A stretch of DNA of 64,000 nt from Conchocele bisecta (lineage: Eukaryota; Mollusca; Bivalvia; Lucinida; Thyasiridae): positions 29,770,791-29,834,790 of the forward strand of contig CM055272.1 of the NCBI GenBank assembly GCA_029237695.1, in the 5' to 3' direction. Under the pieces are notes generated by a model, which ran no database searches, was not told the DNA's origin, and saw only the letters and a list, made by a program, of their open reading frames with translations. A program made the position numbers and the translations under genes. Positions 22,082-33,321 of this stretch are shown here, piece after piece. The first letter of the stretch is position 1. Every line of letters starts with the position of its first letter.

Positions 22082-22634
22082 TTTATTGAACTTACGCAGA
22101 TGAAGGTACAAAAGCACATGGCGTGTCTCATTGGTAGAAAATAGTACACGTTTCAACCATCGATATCGGTGAAACAACGGTTGTGATAAGGGAGGTAATC
22201 CAAAACCGAGGCTGAATGAGGGATCTTAGCTAGTTATTTCCCTTTGATTTATTGATAGAAATCCGGTACAAAATTGTATATTTTAGGTGTTATTGCTTGT
22301 AAAAAGGGTGACTGTCGCACGATTTGTTGTGTAAATGAGCCATTATAGTGTTTTCGACTAGTATTGATCCAGGTTATCCTGCATATCTGCACAGTTTGCA
22401 CTGTTTGTCAGATTCATATTTTGCCACTTATTAATTTTACTACGAACAGTGTAGACTCAGATCAGACTGCACACGTGTGCAGTCTGATCTGGGTCTACCC
22501 TGTTCGCAGTCTTATTTTTTGCACTATTCCGTAAGAAATAAACGTTTAAATAAACCATAGGATCGGATTTCCATAACTATATTTGCAAAGGGAAATAACT
22601 AACTTTATGTATAGCGCCGGTCATTCTTTATATA

Positions 22635-22841
22635 CAGTGGAACCTTCTAAACCGGACACACTGCCAGTGTGTCCGGTATCGAGATGTTCCACTGTAAATC
22701 AGGGATTTGACGACTTCACAACTTGACTTAGTACTTTGCGATCACAAACAGACAGTGTCATCGGCAATACATAACAGTGAAACCCATCACAATTAGCCAC
22801 GCGTGGGTGTAAATGATGTCCGGTTTCGAGAGTTTCCACTG
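22635..22841. mobile_element. pogo-type MITE F2 with TA target sites
   Basis: CAGTGGAACCTTCTAAACCG at the left is matched by an inverted CGGTTTCGAGAGTTTCCACTG at the right, and TA flanks both ends (TATA on each side). An inner partial palindrome (CCGGACACACTGCCAGTGTG) sits near the left end. Confidence 0.85.
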
Positions 22842-23496
22842 TATAGAAAGTTGCTGCATAGAAAGGGTAGACCCAAATGAGACCGGGGGGGGGGGGGGGG
22901 GTGTGGGGCAGGTAGCCGTGACTGGAGAGATGAGGCGTATGTATGGAAGGTAATATCCGCCATAATTATATGTGACTTGATTCTTGCGTGCTGATGACAT
23001 TACAACTTACATTCATGTCATTTCATTCGTCATTTGTATGTATTACATTTGAAATCTTCTTGTTGTAATTGTATTTGTCTTTCTTACATGTCCATTCTGC
23101 TGATTGCTTTGTTCATTCGTCTTATTTACATTACAATTATTGATACGTCCTTATTCGTGTCCCTGTTTCATTGCACTAAGCATTTGCAATAGAAAGTAAG
23201 AACAAAGCACTTAGCACTTTGAATAAGGCCGAAAGCAGTAAGGACAAAGCCGCAGGAAGTAAGCGTCAAGCTACAGTCCGAAAGCGGAAAGCCGCAAGCA
23301 GAAAGCATCAAGCTACAAGCAGAATGATGCAAGCAATATATGGGTTAGTAGTGCGTCATTATGACGTCAGATGGCACTGCTGTCCGCTCATGTAATTCTC
23401 CCTCTAATACATTATAGTCAGATATCTGATTGGCTGTTCAAGACACACCTCCAATGCCGGTGTTGATGTAAGATTTCACCCACAAATTAGCACAGT

Positions 23497-23919
23497 ATAG
23501 GTTAGAAGACACCAAATATTTTTACTATATACTTTAACCGAATCCCATCCAATAAGGCCAGTCTCTCCTACTTTCACTATTCGTATGGATGTTGTAGGAC
23601 CTACTTGTACATGACCTGCAGCCAGTCTGTACTGGTTTTGCATGAATTAAACAATAGGTTCACTTACTCCTAAGAAAGAAAAATCCAACCTCGTCATGTC
23701 CCCCAATATTGTTTACATTTGTTATTGGCCACGGAAACTCTTGTTTACATCATATGACCAACACCCCCACATGTACCTCAAGTGAAACTGGGTTGTAATG
23801 GATCAAGATTTGCAAGCAAACTGTGTCAGTGACCTCAAAACACCCGCACGATTGTGTTCATACTGGACTACTATTACACCCTTGACGATTTCGTACCATT
23901 TATTATTCTCTAACCTATA
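23497..23919 (-). mobile_element. MITE J1 (TAGGTTAGA ends)
   Basis: The ends are TAGGTTAGAAGACACCAAAT and TTCTCTAACCTA. The interior matches J2 in reverse orientation (CTTTCACTATTCGTATGGAT, CTCCTAAGAAAGAAAAATC, TGTTTACATCATATGACC). Confidence 0.85.
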
Positions 23920-24775
23920 TTAACTAAATTGCATACGAATGTATGGTGTTTGACTTACTAATGTGTTTTATACATACATGTATCCTCATAATTACATTAC
24001 ATATGTACGTAATTGAAAACAATCACATTTTTATAGTAAGTTACACATATGGTAACTTACACAGGTTGACTGTCAAACTGGCCCGTTAACGAGATGCAAA
24101 CCAATAACCGTCAGGGATCAGACTAAGGTGGCCCACCACCATTGATTTTCCCTAAAACATTAACCCGTTACCACACATTTTGCTATTCTCTGCTACTTTC
24201 ATTTTTCTTATGTATGTTGTGGGACCTATTTTCCAATAACCTGCACTTATTCTGCTCTGGATCTTGACTAATTAAAATAAATATTTAATTATTGTTGAAG
24301 CTGGGGTCCCATCTAGTAGGTACAACTTTTTCTTCATGGAAATTAAATAAGTGTATAATTGCAACTAGTCCACCACTTTTACAAATTACGAGTGCCAGCT
24401 ACACATATATAATTATTTAATAATCTTTAATGTACTCGTAGAGACTCGCGGTGGTATCAAGCTAGTTCCATATGCAAATGATGCAGTATTTTTAAATTAT
24501 TTATATCAACTAAATGCTGAATAAATATTTTTATCGACATATCATAAAGTATGATATTGCACATCAAACAATAAATAAATGGAATAAATAGTTGCTTCCG
24601 CTATCATTTTAAGGAAACACGGTTATCGCCCCTGATATCAAACTGGCATTTCGTGCTTGATATAAAAAGTATATTAATGTCAATTAGTACGTCTGGTAAT
24701 GGTAAATCAATGTTAAACGAACTAATACAGAAACAAATGTGTCTCTATATTATAACCTGGCATGTAGCACTCTAG

Positions 24776-25269
24776 GTTTAAGGGTAGAGAAATTGACACC
24801 AGTTTCAGCATATTTGAAGCATTTAAAAGAAAACACTGAGCCTGTTGGTCACGAGATATAAACAGAGTTTCCGTGGCCAAATAAAGTAAATAATATTGGG
24901 GGACATGCATGGGTGGATTCAGGGGGGGGGGGGGGCGGACCCGGCTCGCGCGCCCCCCTAAAATTCGCCGAGAAAAGATTGTTTACAAGTTACAATGCAC
25001 GTTTCTACGTTCGCGTTGTGAATTTATTGTTTATTGTGGGTGCAGCCAAAAATAAACGCGGGGCATCAGCAGCAGCATCATCTGACAGCAGCCACAACAA
25101 CAACAACCTAAACTACAATCCTACGCTCGTTCGATAATATAGTCAAGTATTGCAAAATAGTTACGCCCCCCCCCCCCCAACCCGAAATCCTGGATCCGCG
25201 CCTGACATTACGAGGTTGGTCCCATCCATACGAATAGTTTCTTTTAATTTGGTGTCTTTTAACCTAAGC
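24776..25269 (+). mobile_element. MITE J4, split by a hAT-like MITE
   Basis: The left part (GAAATTGACACCAGTTTCAG ... CCGTGGCCAAATAAAG) and the right part (CCATCCATACGAATAGTTT ... TTGGTGTCTTTTAACCTAA) are halves of the J family. A G/C-tract-bounded element inserted at about 24907-25204 separates them. Confidence 0.8.
24907..25204. mobile_element. hAT-like MITE with poly-G/poly-C shoulders
   Basis: The left end CATGGGTGGATTCAGG and the right end CCTGGATCCGCGCCTG are imperfect inverted repeats (12 of 16 positions). They are followed inwards by G-rich and C-rich homopolymer tracts at 24926-24936 and 25167-25177. CAGGCGCGGATCCAGG is a terminus I associate with zinc-finger hAT elements; that class call is inference. 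The interior has CAGCAG and CAACAA microsatellites. Confidence 0.7.
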
Positions 25270-25395
25270 ATGGCGCAACAGAAAAGGTGGCATCAATCTA
25301 CATCCGTTAGGGACATGGAACCAATTTAGAGAGCAACGCATTGTAGGACAGGTACCAGCATATTAAATAATTTTAGGGAAAACTATTTTAAGTTT

Positions 25396-25877
25396 TAGGT
25401 TAGAGGATACCAAATGGTGCGAAATCGCCCAGGGTGTATGCAAAAATAGTCCGGTGTAAAAAAATAGTTCGGGTGTTTTGAGGTCACAGACACCGTTTGC
25501 TTGAAAATTTTGATCCATTACTACCCAGTTTCACTGGAGGAACATTTTGAGGTGCTTTTAACACCAGTTTTCAGCATATTTGTAGCATTTAAAAGAAAAC
25601 ACTGAACCTATTGGTCACGTGATGTAAACAGAGTTTCCGTGGCCAAAAAATGTAAACAATATTGGGGGATATGACAAGGTTTGATTTTTCTTTCTTAGGA
25701 GTAAGTGAACCTATTGTTAAGTTCATGCAGAACCAGTACAGACTGGCTGCAGGTCATGTACAAGTGGCAGTGGGTCCCACAGCATCCATACGAATAGTGA
25801 AAGTAGGAGAGACTGGCCTTATTGGATGGCATTCGGTTAAATTATATAGTAAAACTATTTGGTGGTGTATAACCTTT
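25396..25877 (+). mobile_element. MITE J2 (TAGGTTAGA ends)
   Basis: It runs from TAGGTTAGAGGATACCAAAT to GGTGTATAACCT. Interior words AACACCAGTTTTCAGCATAT, CCGTGGCCAAAAAATG and CATCCATACGAATAGTGAAA match J1 inverted and J3 direct. A 96-codon open frame in it is not conserved between copies. Confidence 0.85.
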
Positions 25878-26024
25878 AGCAGCGCACCTGGCGTCATAAT
25901 GGTTGTTCCCAAATTACTGTTGCAAGTATTGTGTTCAAGGGGCATGGCTTAGCGAACTAACAAAGCGCATATCAAAACAGCGATGCAATAATCAATAATG
26001 GAACTCCGGATGTCACTACCAATG

Positions 26025-26190
26025 AAGCATCAAGCTACTTAGAATGTAATCAACACCACATATAATTGTAATAAGACTGACATAACTTAAAATGTCATCA
26101 GCCAGCAAGCATCAAGCCACATATAATTGTAATAAGACGGATAGAACTTAAAATGTCATCAGCCAGCAAGCATCAAGCCAAATATAATTA
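26025..26190 (+). repeat. Tandem repeat of about 72 bp, 2-3 copies
   Basis: TATAATTGTAATAAGAC, then AACTTAAAATGTCATCAGCC and AGCAAGCATCAAGCC, are repeated with a period of about 72 bp. A degenerate AAGC(A/G)-rich relative lies at 23170-23340. Confidence 0.8.
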
Positions 26191-26276
26191 TGGCGGATAT
26201 GACCTTCCATATCAGGACATGCCCAGTCCACCAGCATGTCAGTGAAGCACATCTATCATTCTTCTGACAAAGCATA

Positions 26277-26454
26277 CAGTGAAACCTCTCTAAACCGGAC
26301 ACCCTGGGAGGTCCCCAGGGTGTCCGGTTTAGAGATGTTCCATTGTAGGCATATGACCATTCTGATACGTACGTGCGTGCTTTTCAATCATGAACATACA
26401 TTAACATCTGAGAGACATATGTTGCCTTGGTCTTCGGTTTAGAGAGGTTCAACT
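26277..26454. mobile_element. pogo-type MITE F3 with TA target sites
   Basis: The left end is CAGTGAAACCTCTCTAAACC and the right end GGTTTAGAGAGGTTCAACTG, with TA on both flanks (26275-26276 and 26455-26456). It has an inner palindrome CACCCTGGGAGGTCCCCAGG near the left end. Confidence 0.85.
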
Positions 26455-26779
26455 GTATTTCGCTATCGGACTGAATGAAGTCGCTAGATCAGGATCTTCA
26501 CTGGCAGCAAATACCATACGCCCACGTGATACAGTCAGTAATTTCCGACTGCCCAATGTCCCCGGTTACAACCAAATACTACTAGAAACAAAAGTGCTAC
26601 CCCGCTTCATACCTCTCGCGAGGGTAGCAATTTAACCCCATACCTTTAATGTAACACATGGAAGAATAAATTTTGACCTACGTACAACAGGTTTGGGTAT
26701 GCACGTCGGTTGCTTATATTTTTTGAATTGGTCAAATTGTAGCCGTAGCTAACATATCGGAGGCGAATTATTGTAGCTC

Positions 26780-27172
26780 AGGGCCCCAGATAAGGAATTT
26801 GTAATTGGGTATTGTCACTCCATCATTTCTGAAGCAATTGGGTATTTCACAATTTGAATTGGGTAAAATAAAATCACTCTACTGTTTACACATCAACAGA
26901 CAGCAATTATTGAATAGTTAGCTTTTAACTGAAAACATGTATTGGCATTTCATTAGAATTTTCTCCTTGGAGACAATTCTAATGAAATACCAAGATGTGT
27001 TTTCATTGAAATAAGAAAAATATGCTATATTTGTGGAATGTTTGTTGTTTTCATGATAAAGGTACCACACATTTTTAATTTCTTTTTGATACTCGCTACT
27101 TCTGATTTCAATTGGGTTTTTGGCAATTTTAATTGGATATTTACGCAAATACGCAGCTTATCTGGAGCTCTG
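26780..27172 (+). mobile_element. MITE D1, just upstream of an MFS exon
   Basis: The left end is CAGGGCCCCAGATAAG, the right end CTTATCTGGAGCTCTG, and GTAGCT flanks both sides. The central palindrome is CATTAGAATTTTCTCCTTGG / AGACAATTCTAATGAAAT. It ends 62 nt before the last MFS exon. Its sequence provides the false N-terminal extension of the long open frame that starts at 27038. Confidence 0.88.
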
Positions 27173-27233
27173 GTAGCTAGTATACTAGATGTCTCCATGA
27201 CAAAACCTGCTTTATCCATGTGTCTACATGTAG

Positions 27234-28270
27234 GTGGTAAAGCGAAAGTGGCGTCGAGTTGGGGCACCGAAGGGCGACAATACATGCAGGCACTACACTT
27301 CAGCTACGCCCTGGGCGGTATTATATCGCCCATGGTAACCAGCCCGTTCCTCGCGCCCAGAATCCCGGCCAACTCCACAAACACGTCGTTAGACTATGCA
27401 CTGTGGGGAAACACGACCACGGTTGTCATAGAGACGGCGGACGATGAGGGTAACGGCGACGAAGACGATGTGATATTGTATGAAGAAACGAGAATCCATT
27501 ACGCCTTCCTGGTAACTGGGATCTTGGGATTTATTTCCGCGTTCCTGTATTTTGTGCTTTTCCTGAAAGGCTACGACGCGACGCCGCCATTTTACAAAGT
27601 AACCGCTGAACAATCAACGAATAAGGATACTAGTGTAGAAAAGGTAGAACATGGCGGTCAGCGCGTGAGAATGACCCCCAACCGGACCGTCGTATTTCTG
27701 ACCATTTATGGCCTCACGGTGCTGACCTACGCCACGGTGGAGTGTCAACTTCAGTCGCTCCTCATGCCGTTTGCAATGAAACGTTTCAATTGGACAAAGC
27801 ACAACGGCGCGTTTCTGACGTCACTGCTGTGGGGACTTTACGGATTTGGACGGTTGTGTGGCGTGCAGATATCTAAATATCTAACCCCAACGAAGATAAT
27901 ATTACTATTCCTTTGCTGCACCATTTTCTCGTCAGTTGGAATTTTGATTGGTGCTTTATTCCGACTGGACGCCTCCCTGTGGATTTTCATCCCGCTGTCC
28001 GGAATGTCAATCTCTGTTCTCTTCCCGACGTTTATCGTGTATACGTCAGAGCACATGCTCCGGATATCCGGTAAAATGGCGGCGTTCTTCATCGTGGTGT
28101 CGTCTGTCGGGTTTATGATAGATCCGCTGTATATGGGCATGTTAATAGACGATTTCTCGCCGATGTATTTTGCATACGTACAGGTAGGGCAAGCGATGAT
28201 GTCTCTCTGTTTCTTCTGCATCGTTGCCCTCGGAATACGGTATATACAACGTATAGACGCAACGACGTAG
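27234..28270 (+). CDS. NaGLT1/MFSD4-like MFS transporter, last exon
   Basis: This is the C-terminal two-thirds of an MFS solute transporter. I start it at 27234 because TAG at 27231-27233 is an acceptor that joins in phase 1 to the exon ending at 15931. It also removes MITE-derived codons upstream. The exon contains SSWGTEGRQYMQALHFSYALGG, a signature of the sodium-dependent glucose transporter 1/MFSD4 group. It has about eight membrane helices (for example HYAFLVTGILGFISAFLYF, LLFLCCTIFSSVGILIGALF, LWIFIPLSGMSISVLFPTF). A loop with an acidic run (DDEGNGDEDD) lies between the first two. Predicted N-glycosylation sites are NTS and NTT. The frame is intact to TAG 28268-28270. Substrate is not certain; sugar transport is inferred from family. 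Confidence 0.9.
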
Positions 28271-28903
28271 GCACGTTATCGGGTCATGTGTGGCTGTGTT
28301 TGGAACACCTTCACTTATAATACCATTTATCGTAATATTATTATAAGGAATATATTAGAGACTACCCGGCTAGTGTATGTTGTGACCTGGATATGCGTGT
28401 GTTATTATCAGTCGGCATGTAAAGGACGTGACCGTACTACTTTTCATCATACACCGCGCATGAATATCTGATGATTCAGTGTGAGTAAACATGAATGGCG
28501 AACAATATATGGACCGAGGTCATAACATGTCTGCCTGACTTGAGTCACAACTTTGTTCGACCTGGATTAACATGCACTCTATAGCGTGCGTTGTAAATTA
28601 TGCTTGTTTATGTTTATGGTACTTAAACACGGGATCGATGTTGTAAACTTTGTGGATCTGTCTCGCCTCACGGTAGGGCAGTTAAGTTGACTACTTGGTG
28701 CATCCGACTGCCACTTCTAGAACACAACCCATGCGTGTAGCCCTTCTGGGACTCGGACTGGTTTGTGGTGACACCCGTGTGGCTCTGCCTGGCTGCCGAT
28801 ATAGCGGACAAGCCGGGCGGATTGACCTATATGGGTGTATCCCTCAGCCATTACTGGGTTCTGGATTGAATATGCGCATGGGAGAGATATATATACCATC
28901 AAC
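28271..28903 (+). other. 3' flank of the MFS gene
   Basis: No AATAAA is seen in the first 600 nt, so the 3' end is uncertain. Short frames here carry no signature. Confidence 0.4.
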
Positions 28904-28904
28904 A

Positions 28905-28949
<45 letters not shown>
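28904..28949 (+). repeat. (ATT)n microsatellite
   Basis: About 15 uninterrupted ATT units. It makes the poly-Tyr and poly-Asn frames seen on the two strands. Confidence 0.97.
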
Positions 28950-29119
28950 CTTGTGTGTAGTCGTACTCGGCCAGTTCGCACCAGTGGGACAGGCAACGTG
29001 TTAACACATGGGGGTACGTGGACACTACGGGGAGCCGAGGTGTTCAAGTCCCTACCACGTTCGGCCAGGATGTCCAGGCAACTCAGTTATCACACTTTCT
29101 TATGAAAGTAAGCCATATA

Positions 29120-29590
29120 TAACAAATCTAACCAAAACAGCAAGTTAGCTCAAGCTCAGCCGAATTTTCTGCCTGCCCTTTCCTGCTGTCTGGATGTGGC
29201 AACTCTGTGGACGAAAATATCACGTGTTTTACCGACTATATGGCACCAACTTGTGTGTCGAGTTCCGCCAGGGGTGGATTGGTTATACCTGGGACCCGTT
29301 TTGCTCTGCATCACCGGTGCCAGGTTCTACCCAGTTAACCCCTCTCTTCTTCCCGCCTCCCGTGCACCGGGACACTGCGCGGAATTACAGGACCGTATTG
29401 GACCTAAGCAGTGTCCCATTTCGGCACACAATTATACACATCTGTCCGCCTTGCACCAACATATATCGCACAGAACAGTTCAAAATTCGGCCTTGTTGGA
29501 CTTACATGTCCGGGTATGGAAGGTCTACGAGCCAATTCCCACCCTTAAATATAAGCTAAAACAATAAAACAAAAACAAATGTTGTAAACT
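29120..29590 (+). repeat. Unclassified dispersed repeat with conserved 3' tail
   Basis: Two overlapping frames (29194-29559 and 29196-29567) are open but match nothing I recognise. The terminal segment at 29515-29565 (TATGGAAGGTCTACGAGCC, then AATTCCCACCCTTAAATAT) recurs inverted near 38820-38870 and 52190-52240. AATAAAAC follows. This may be the 3' end of a retroelement or SINE; class unknown. Confidence 0.5.
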
Positions 29591-29694
29591 ATTCGGAACA
29601 AGTGTTTCAGAGTTCAAAGTTCAGAAACAATGCCGAGTTCAGAAACAAGTGTAAAATTATATAACCTTGGGCGCCGGTTATTACAGGTATCACT

Positions 29695-30160
29695 GTGCTA
29701 AATATAGTACACATCGGCCAGGGGGTATGCTTTAGTAGTCCGGTATAAAAAAATAGTGCAGACGTTTTGAGGCCACAGACCCAGTTTGCTTGTAAATCCT
29801 GATCCATTACAGCCCAATTTTACTTGAGAAACATGTTGGGGTGTTTTTAACACCAGTTTCCAGCATATTTCTAGCATTTAAAAGAAATTACTGAGCCTGC
29901 TTGTCACGTGATGTGAACACTGCGTCACATAACACTTTGATGATAAACAATATGGCGGACAGGACAATGTTGAAATTTTCTTTCTTAGGAGTAAGTGAAC
30001 ATATTGTTTAATTAGTGAAAATCCGGTGCAGACAGGTTGTAGGTTATAAACAGGTAGGTTCCACAGCATCCATACGAATAGTGAAAGTGTGAGAGAATGG
30101 CCATATTTGGAGGAATCGGTTAAGTTGTATAGTAAAACTAATTGGTGGTTGCTAGCCTAC
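29695..30160 (+). mobile_element. MITE J3 (diverged)
   Basis: It carries J-family words AACACCAGTTTCCAGCATAT, TTTCTTTCTTAGGAGTAAGT and CATCCATACGAATAGTGAAA in the same orientation as J2. Confidence 0.8.
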
Positions 30161-30170
30161 AGCAAAAGCC

Positions 30171-30254
30171 ATATCGATGGTCTAGTAACATAAGGTCGTA
30201 ACTGCTATGCTTTAGCATAGCAGTTACGACCTTATGTTACTAGACCATCGATAT
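30171..30254. repeat. 84-bp near-perfect palindrome with 2-nt loop
   Basis: The arms at 30171-30211 and 30214-30254 are fully complementary (ATATCGATGGTCTAGTAACA ... TGTTACTAGACCATCGATAT) around a TT centre. No other copy is seen in the window. Confidence 0.96.
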
Positions 30255-30441
30255 GCGCCATTTCCCATTCAAATGTGTTGGAATGTGTACGCCAAGTGAT
30301 TTTATGAAAATGTTAATTGCTATGTCAGTATGTATATTGTATAGCACAGTTGCTTGCTATCGAAATATATGGTTTCGTTGTCCGTCATGGCGATACTGTT
30401 CATGCAAATCTTGTTGTATTATTACGGTTATATTAATTGCA

Positions 30442-30828
30442 GGGCTCCAGATAAGGAATTAGTAATTGAGTATTTTCACTCCAGCACTTCTGAAGCAATT
30501 GGGTATTTCAAAATTTTAATTGGGTAAAATAAAATCGCACTACTGTGTACACATCAACAGACAGCAATTATTGAATTAGTTTGCTTCGAAATGAAAACAT
30601 ATCTTGGCATTTCATTAGAATTGTCTCATTGGATGTCTCCTTGGAGACAATTCTAATGAAATTCCAAGATGTATTTACATGGAAAATAAGAAAAATATGC
30701 TATATTTGTGGTATGTTTATTGTTTTCTGCAGCATGATAAAGGTACTCGTTACTTCTGATTTCCATTTGGTTTTTTGGCAATTTGAATGGGATATTTACG
30801 AAAATACGCAGCTTATCTGGAGCTCTGA
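30442..30828 (+). mobile_element. MITE D2
   Basis: CAGGGCTCCAGATAAGGAAT at the left, GCTTATCTGGAGCTCTG at the right, and AATTG flanking both ends. The central palindrome is duplicated around TTGTCTCATTGGATGTCTCC. Confidence 0.88.
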
Positions 30829-30947
30829 ATTGAATAAATATTAAACAATAACTATTTATTTTTACTATTTTTCCAGATATGGAAATGCAATACACTAGTA
30901 TCTATCATGTCTATTGCTTCACTTAGTTATGGGATTTTCGGCCCACG

Positions 30948-31018
30948 TATCTTTATCAAGAAATGGAGTATCTTTCCTTGCAGCTGCAAGGAAAAATACT
31001 CCATTTCTTGATAAAGGC
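30948..31018. repeat. Hairpin GTATCTTTATCAAGAAATGG
   Basis: Inverted arms (TTTATCAAGAAATGGAGTAT and ATACTCCATTTCTTGATAAA) flank a short TTCCTTGCAGCTGCAAGGAA palindrome. It is a small foldback element. Confidence 0.8.
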
Positions 31019-31150
31019 CCATTGCCGAAAATTCGAAAACTGAGTAAAGCAGTAAATAGTGGTAAGGAAATGCAACTTCGGCATCAATTATCGATGCAAT
31101 AATGTCATTATGTCGTGGACAAACACCCCGTCACTGGGTACGACGGGTTC

Positions 31151-31507
31151 ATAATTCCAGCACAAACATATTTACACAATTCCCTAACATTTGATTGGCC
31201 CGTAGCAAGTCTGTCCAAAATTTATATCCCATTAAACTCCCACGCCGAACTACTTTCCGTAACCGTGAGGCGCAGTTAAAATAATTCTTAAGAAAACGGA
31301 AAATAAACACATTTTATTGATGAATTTATTTCAAATGCTGGAATTATAAGGAATGAATGGCCTTTTTGTGGAATTTATCGGGGATACAAACTTGGAAAAG
31401 TCGCGGGAATACTGGACGAGGCCTTCCGGCCTTCGTCCAGTATTCCCGCGACTTTTCCAAGTTTATACGCCGATAAATTCCACAAAAAGGCCATTCATTC
31501 GTATAAT
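31151..31507 (+). mobile_element. Composite MITE C1 (TAATTCCAGCAC + AGGAATGAATGGCC parts)
   Basis: The left module (31151-31348) is bounded by ATAATTCCAGCAC and ATGCTGGAATTAT. It abuts a right module, a palindrome from AAGGAATGAATGGCCTTTTT to AAAAAGGCCATTCATTCGTA whose centre is GGCCTTCCGGCC. Copies C2-C4 keep the same two-part order. Confidence 0.88.
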
Positions 31508-31969
31508 GTTTGTCCAGCCATTAACTTCCATCAAAGTTGGTTCATGACACATCACCGCCTGTGCCAATCTTGTCAATATTTGTCTTTTTTTTTTGTATTT
31601 CAAAATACTTGAATATTGTCCGTGAAATCAAACAGCTTCATTGACTGGGCCTGAGCTGTGTTACAGCTCAGGCGCAGACATTCAAACTGCTTGATTGCGA
31701 GTTGAGATTGTTTAATCAAACAGCTTGATTGCGAGGTGAGATTGCCAATAGATGCTAGTTTAGAAGAGTTGTCGTCTAGGCAAGATTGACGCCGGCGATT
31801 GTGTATGTTTGTTCATTGCGTGAGGATTGTGTAATCTGTCTCACTTATCACGACAAAAGGGGGTTATTGTGTTTTGTTGAACTTCACTGATGTGAGTTTA
31901 AAATTGCAAGATGTGTCGTGGGATCCATGATGATCGCAGAAGACGACTTCCAAAAAATAGTTAAAGGAA

Positions 31970-32026
31970 CAGTGAAACCTCTCTAAACCGGACACCCTGT
32001 GTGTCCGGTTTAGAGAGGTTTCGCTG
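31970..32026. mobile_element. pogo-type MITE F4 (short)
   Basis: CAGTGAAACCTCTCTAAACC is inverted as GGTTTAGAGAGGTTTCGCTG around CACCCTGTGTGTCC. Downstream sequence to about 32130 still resembles the interior of F3 (GGCATATGACCATTCTGA). Confidence 0.83.
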
Positions 32027-32426
32027 TAAATCAGGCATATGACCATTCTGAGACATGTGTGTGTGCTATGCGATCATGAACAGGCATTGTCACCTGAGAT
32101 AAATGACTGTGATCAGACGTAATAGTTCACATTGATACCAGGGGCGATAACCGTGTTTCCTTAAAATGTTAACGGACATTACTATTTATTCTCTGTATTT
32201 ATTTTTTGATGTAAAATGATCACACTTTATAATCTGTCGAAGATATCATTTTGTTCTGGTGACGTATTTAATTAGTATAAATAATTAAAAAATATCATGC
32301 CTCATTTGCATATGAAAATAGGCTGATACCACCGCGCGTCACTATCAGTAAAATAAATGTTACTAAATTATTATATCGGTATAGCTCATTTTGCTCCTAT
32401 GAGCCTTAGATCTGTAATGGAGTCAG

Positions 32427-32545
32427 CTGGGGGCCCTTTCACTAAACTTCGCACGACTAAAATGTTCGTAAGTGCAAATTTAGGATCGCCTGCACATTTG
32501 GTCTGTTTAAAGTCCGAAGGACTCCTCGCAAACTTTAAATAGACC
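32427..32545 (+). mobile_element. MITE A5, left half only
   Basis: GGGGGCCCTTTCACTAAACTTCG followed by ACGACTAAAATGTTCGTAAG matches the A family. The inverse arm is missing, and unrelated sequence with a small AGTCCGAAGGACT palindrome follows. Confidence 0.75.
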
Positions 32546-32563
32546 ACATGTATTGCTCACCCC

Positions 32564-33072
32564 AATAATTCCAGCACAACAATATTTACACAATTCCCTA
32601 ACATTTGATTGGCCCGTAGTAAGTCTCTGTCCAAAATATATATCCCAATAAACTGGCACGACGAACTACTTTTCGTAACCGTGAGGCGCAGTTAAAATAA
32701 TTCTTAAGAAAACGGAAGATAAACACATTTTCTTGATGAATTTATTTAAAATGATAGAATTATAAGGAATGAATGGCCTTTTTGTGGAATTTATCGGGGA
32801 TATAAACTTGGAAAAGTCGCGGGAATACTGGACGAGGCCTTCCGGCCTTCGTCCAGTATTCCCGCGACTTTTCCAAGTTTATACCCCGATAAATTCCACA
32901 AAAAGGCCATTCATTCCTATAATAACCAATAGGATAAAAATAAACAATTGGCAATTCAAAATTACAATTTTCGAAAAAAAAATAATTTATTTTTATCGCC
33001 AATTGCGAAAGTGACTTTTCCAAGTTTATACGCCGATAAATTCCACAAAAAGGCCATTCATTCCTATAATAA
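32564..33072 (+). mobile_element. Composite MITE C2, with extra terminal fragment
   Basis: It has the same two-module structure as C1 (ATAATTCCAGCAC at 32564; palindrome 32755-32923). A third piece follows (AATAAACAATTGGC, then TTTTCGAAAAAAAAAT, then a second AAAAAGGCCATTCATTCCTA end at 33072), so two C-type right ends are stacked. Confidence 0.83.
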
Positions 33073-33321
33073 ATTATACAGCCCATGCCTTTATTACTTA
33101 TATTTACACTGAATTGATATAGCGTTAAAATTAAAAAAAATTATCTTGTTTTACGTCATTTTGTCGCAATTCCTGGAACAGCGACGTTGCGAACTTTAAC
33201 CAATCAACAACATCGCGCGACGTCACGTGTGTCTAATGCATTGTATACGATGGTAGTACTGTCTTTTGCCTGTCAGTATACACATAAAACAATCGTTATA
33301 TATATTCATGTGTTAGCTAAT

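Larger units (their letters stand above)
22955..26215. repeat. 3.3-kb imperfect inverted-repeat structure
   Basis: The outer arms share ATATCCGCCATAATTATATG (22965-22984, inverted at about 26178-26197), and CTTGAT.CTTGC..GCTGATGACAT follows inwards on the left. CATTATGACG.CAG..GC.CTGCT continues the match, and then inverted copies of a ~430-480-bp repeat (23497-23919 and 25396-25877) complete the arms. The centre (23920-25395) is AT-rich and holds a third, interrupted copy. Local tandem repeats (26025-26185, AGCAAGCATCAAGCCA...TATAATTGTAATAAGAC) lie in the right arm. Confidence 0.7.
15932..27233 (+). other. 11.3-kb intron of the MFS gene, MITE-filled
   Basis: The intron is bounded by GTAGGT at 15932 and ACATGTAG at 27226-27233. 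It contains no credible coding sequence but at least fifteen repeat copies, listed separately. Stretches at 19050-19330, 20830-21380 and 22090-22360 look non-repetitive and AT-rich, with no recognised feature. The most downstream MITE ends only about 60 nt before the acceptor. Confidence 0.75.

Noticed and set aside
27038..27233. N-terminal extension of the MFS frame from 27038
   Set aside because: It is translated MITE D1; a splice acceptor at 27233 with matching phase explains the true exon start.
29194..29567. Two overlapping 121-123 aa frames
   Set aside because: No domain or splice context, and the 3' part is a dispersed repeat; noted as repeat instead.
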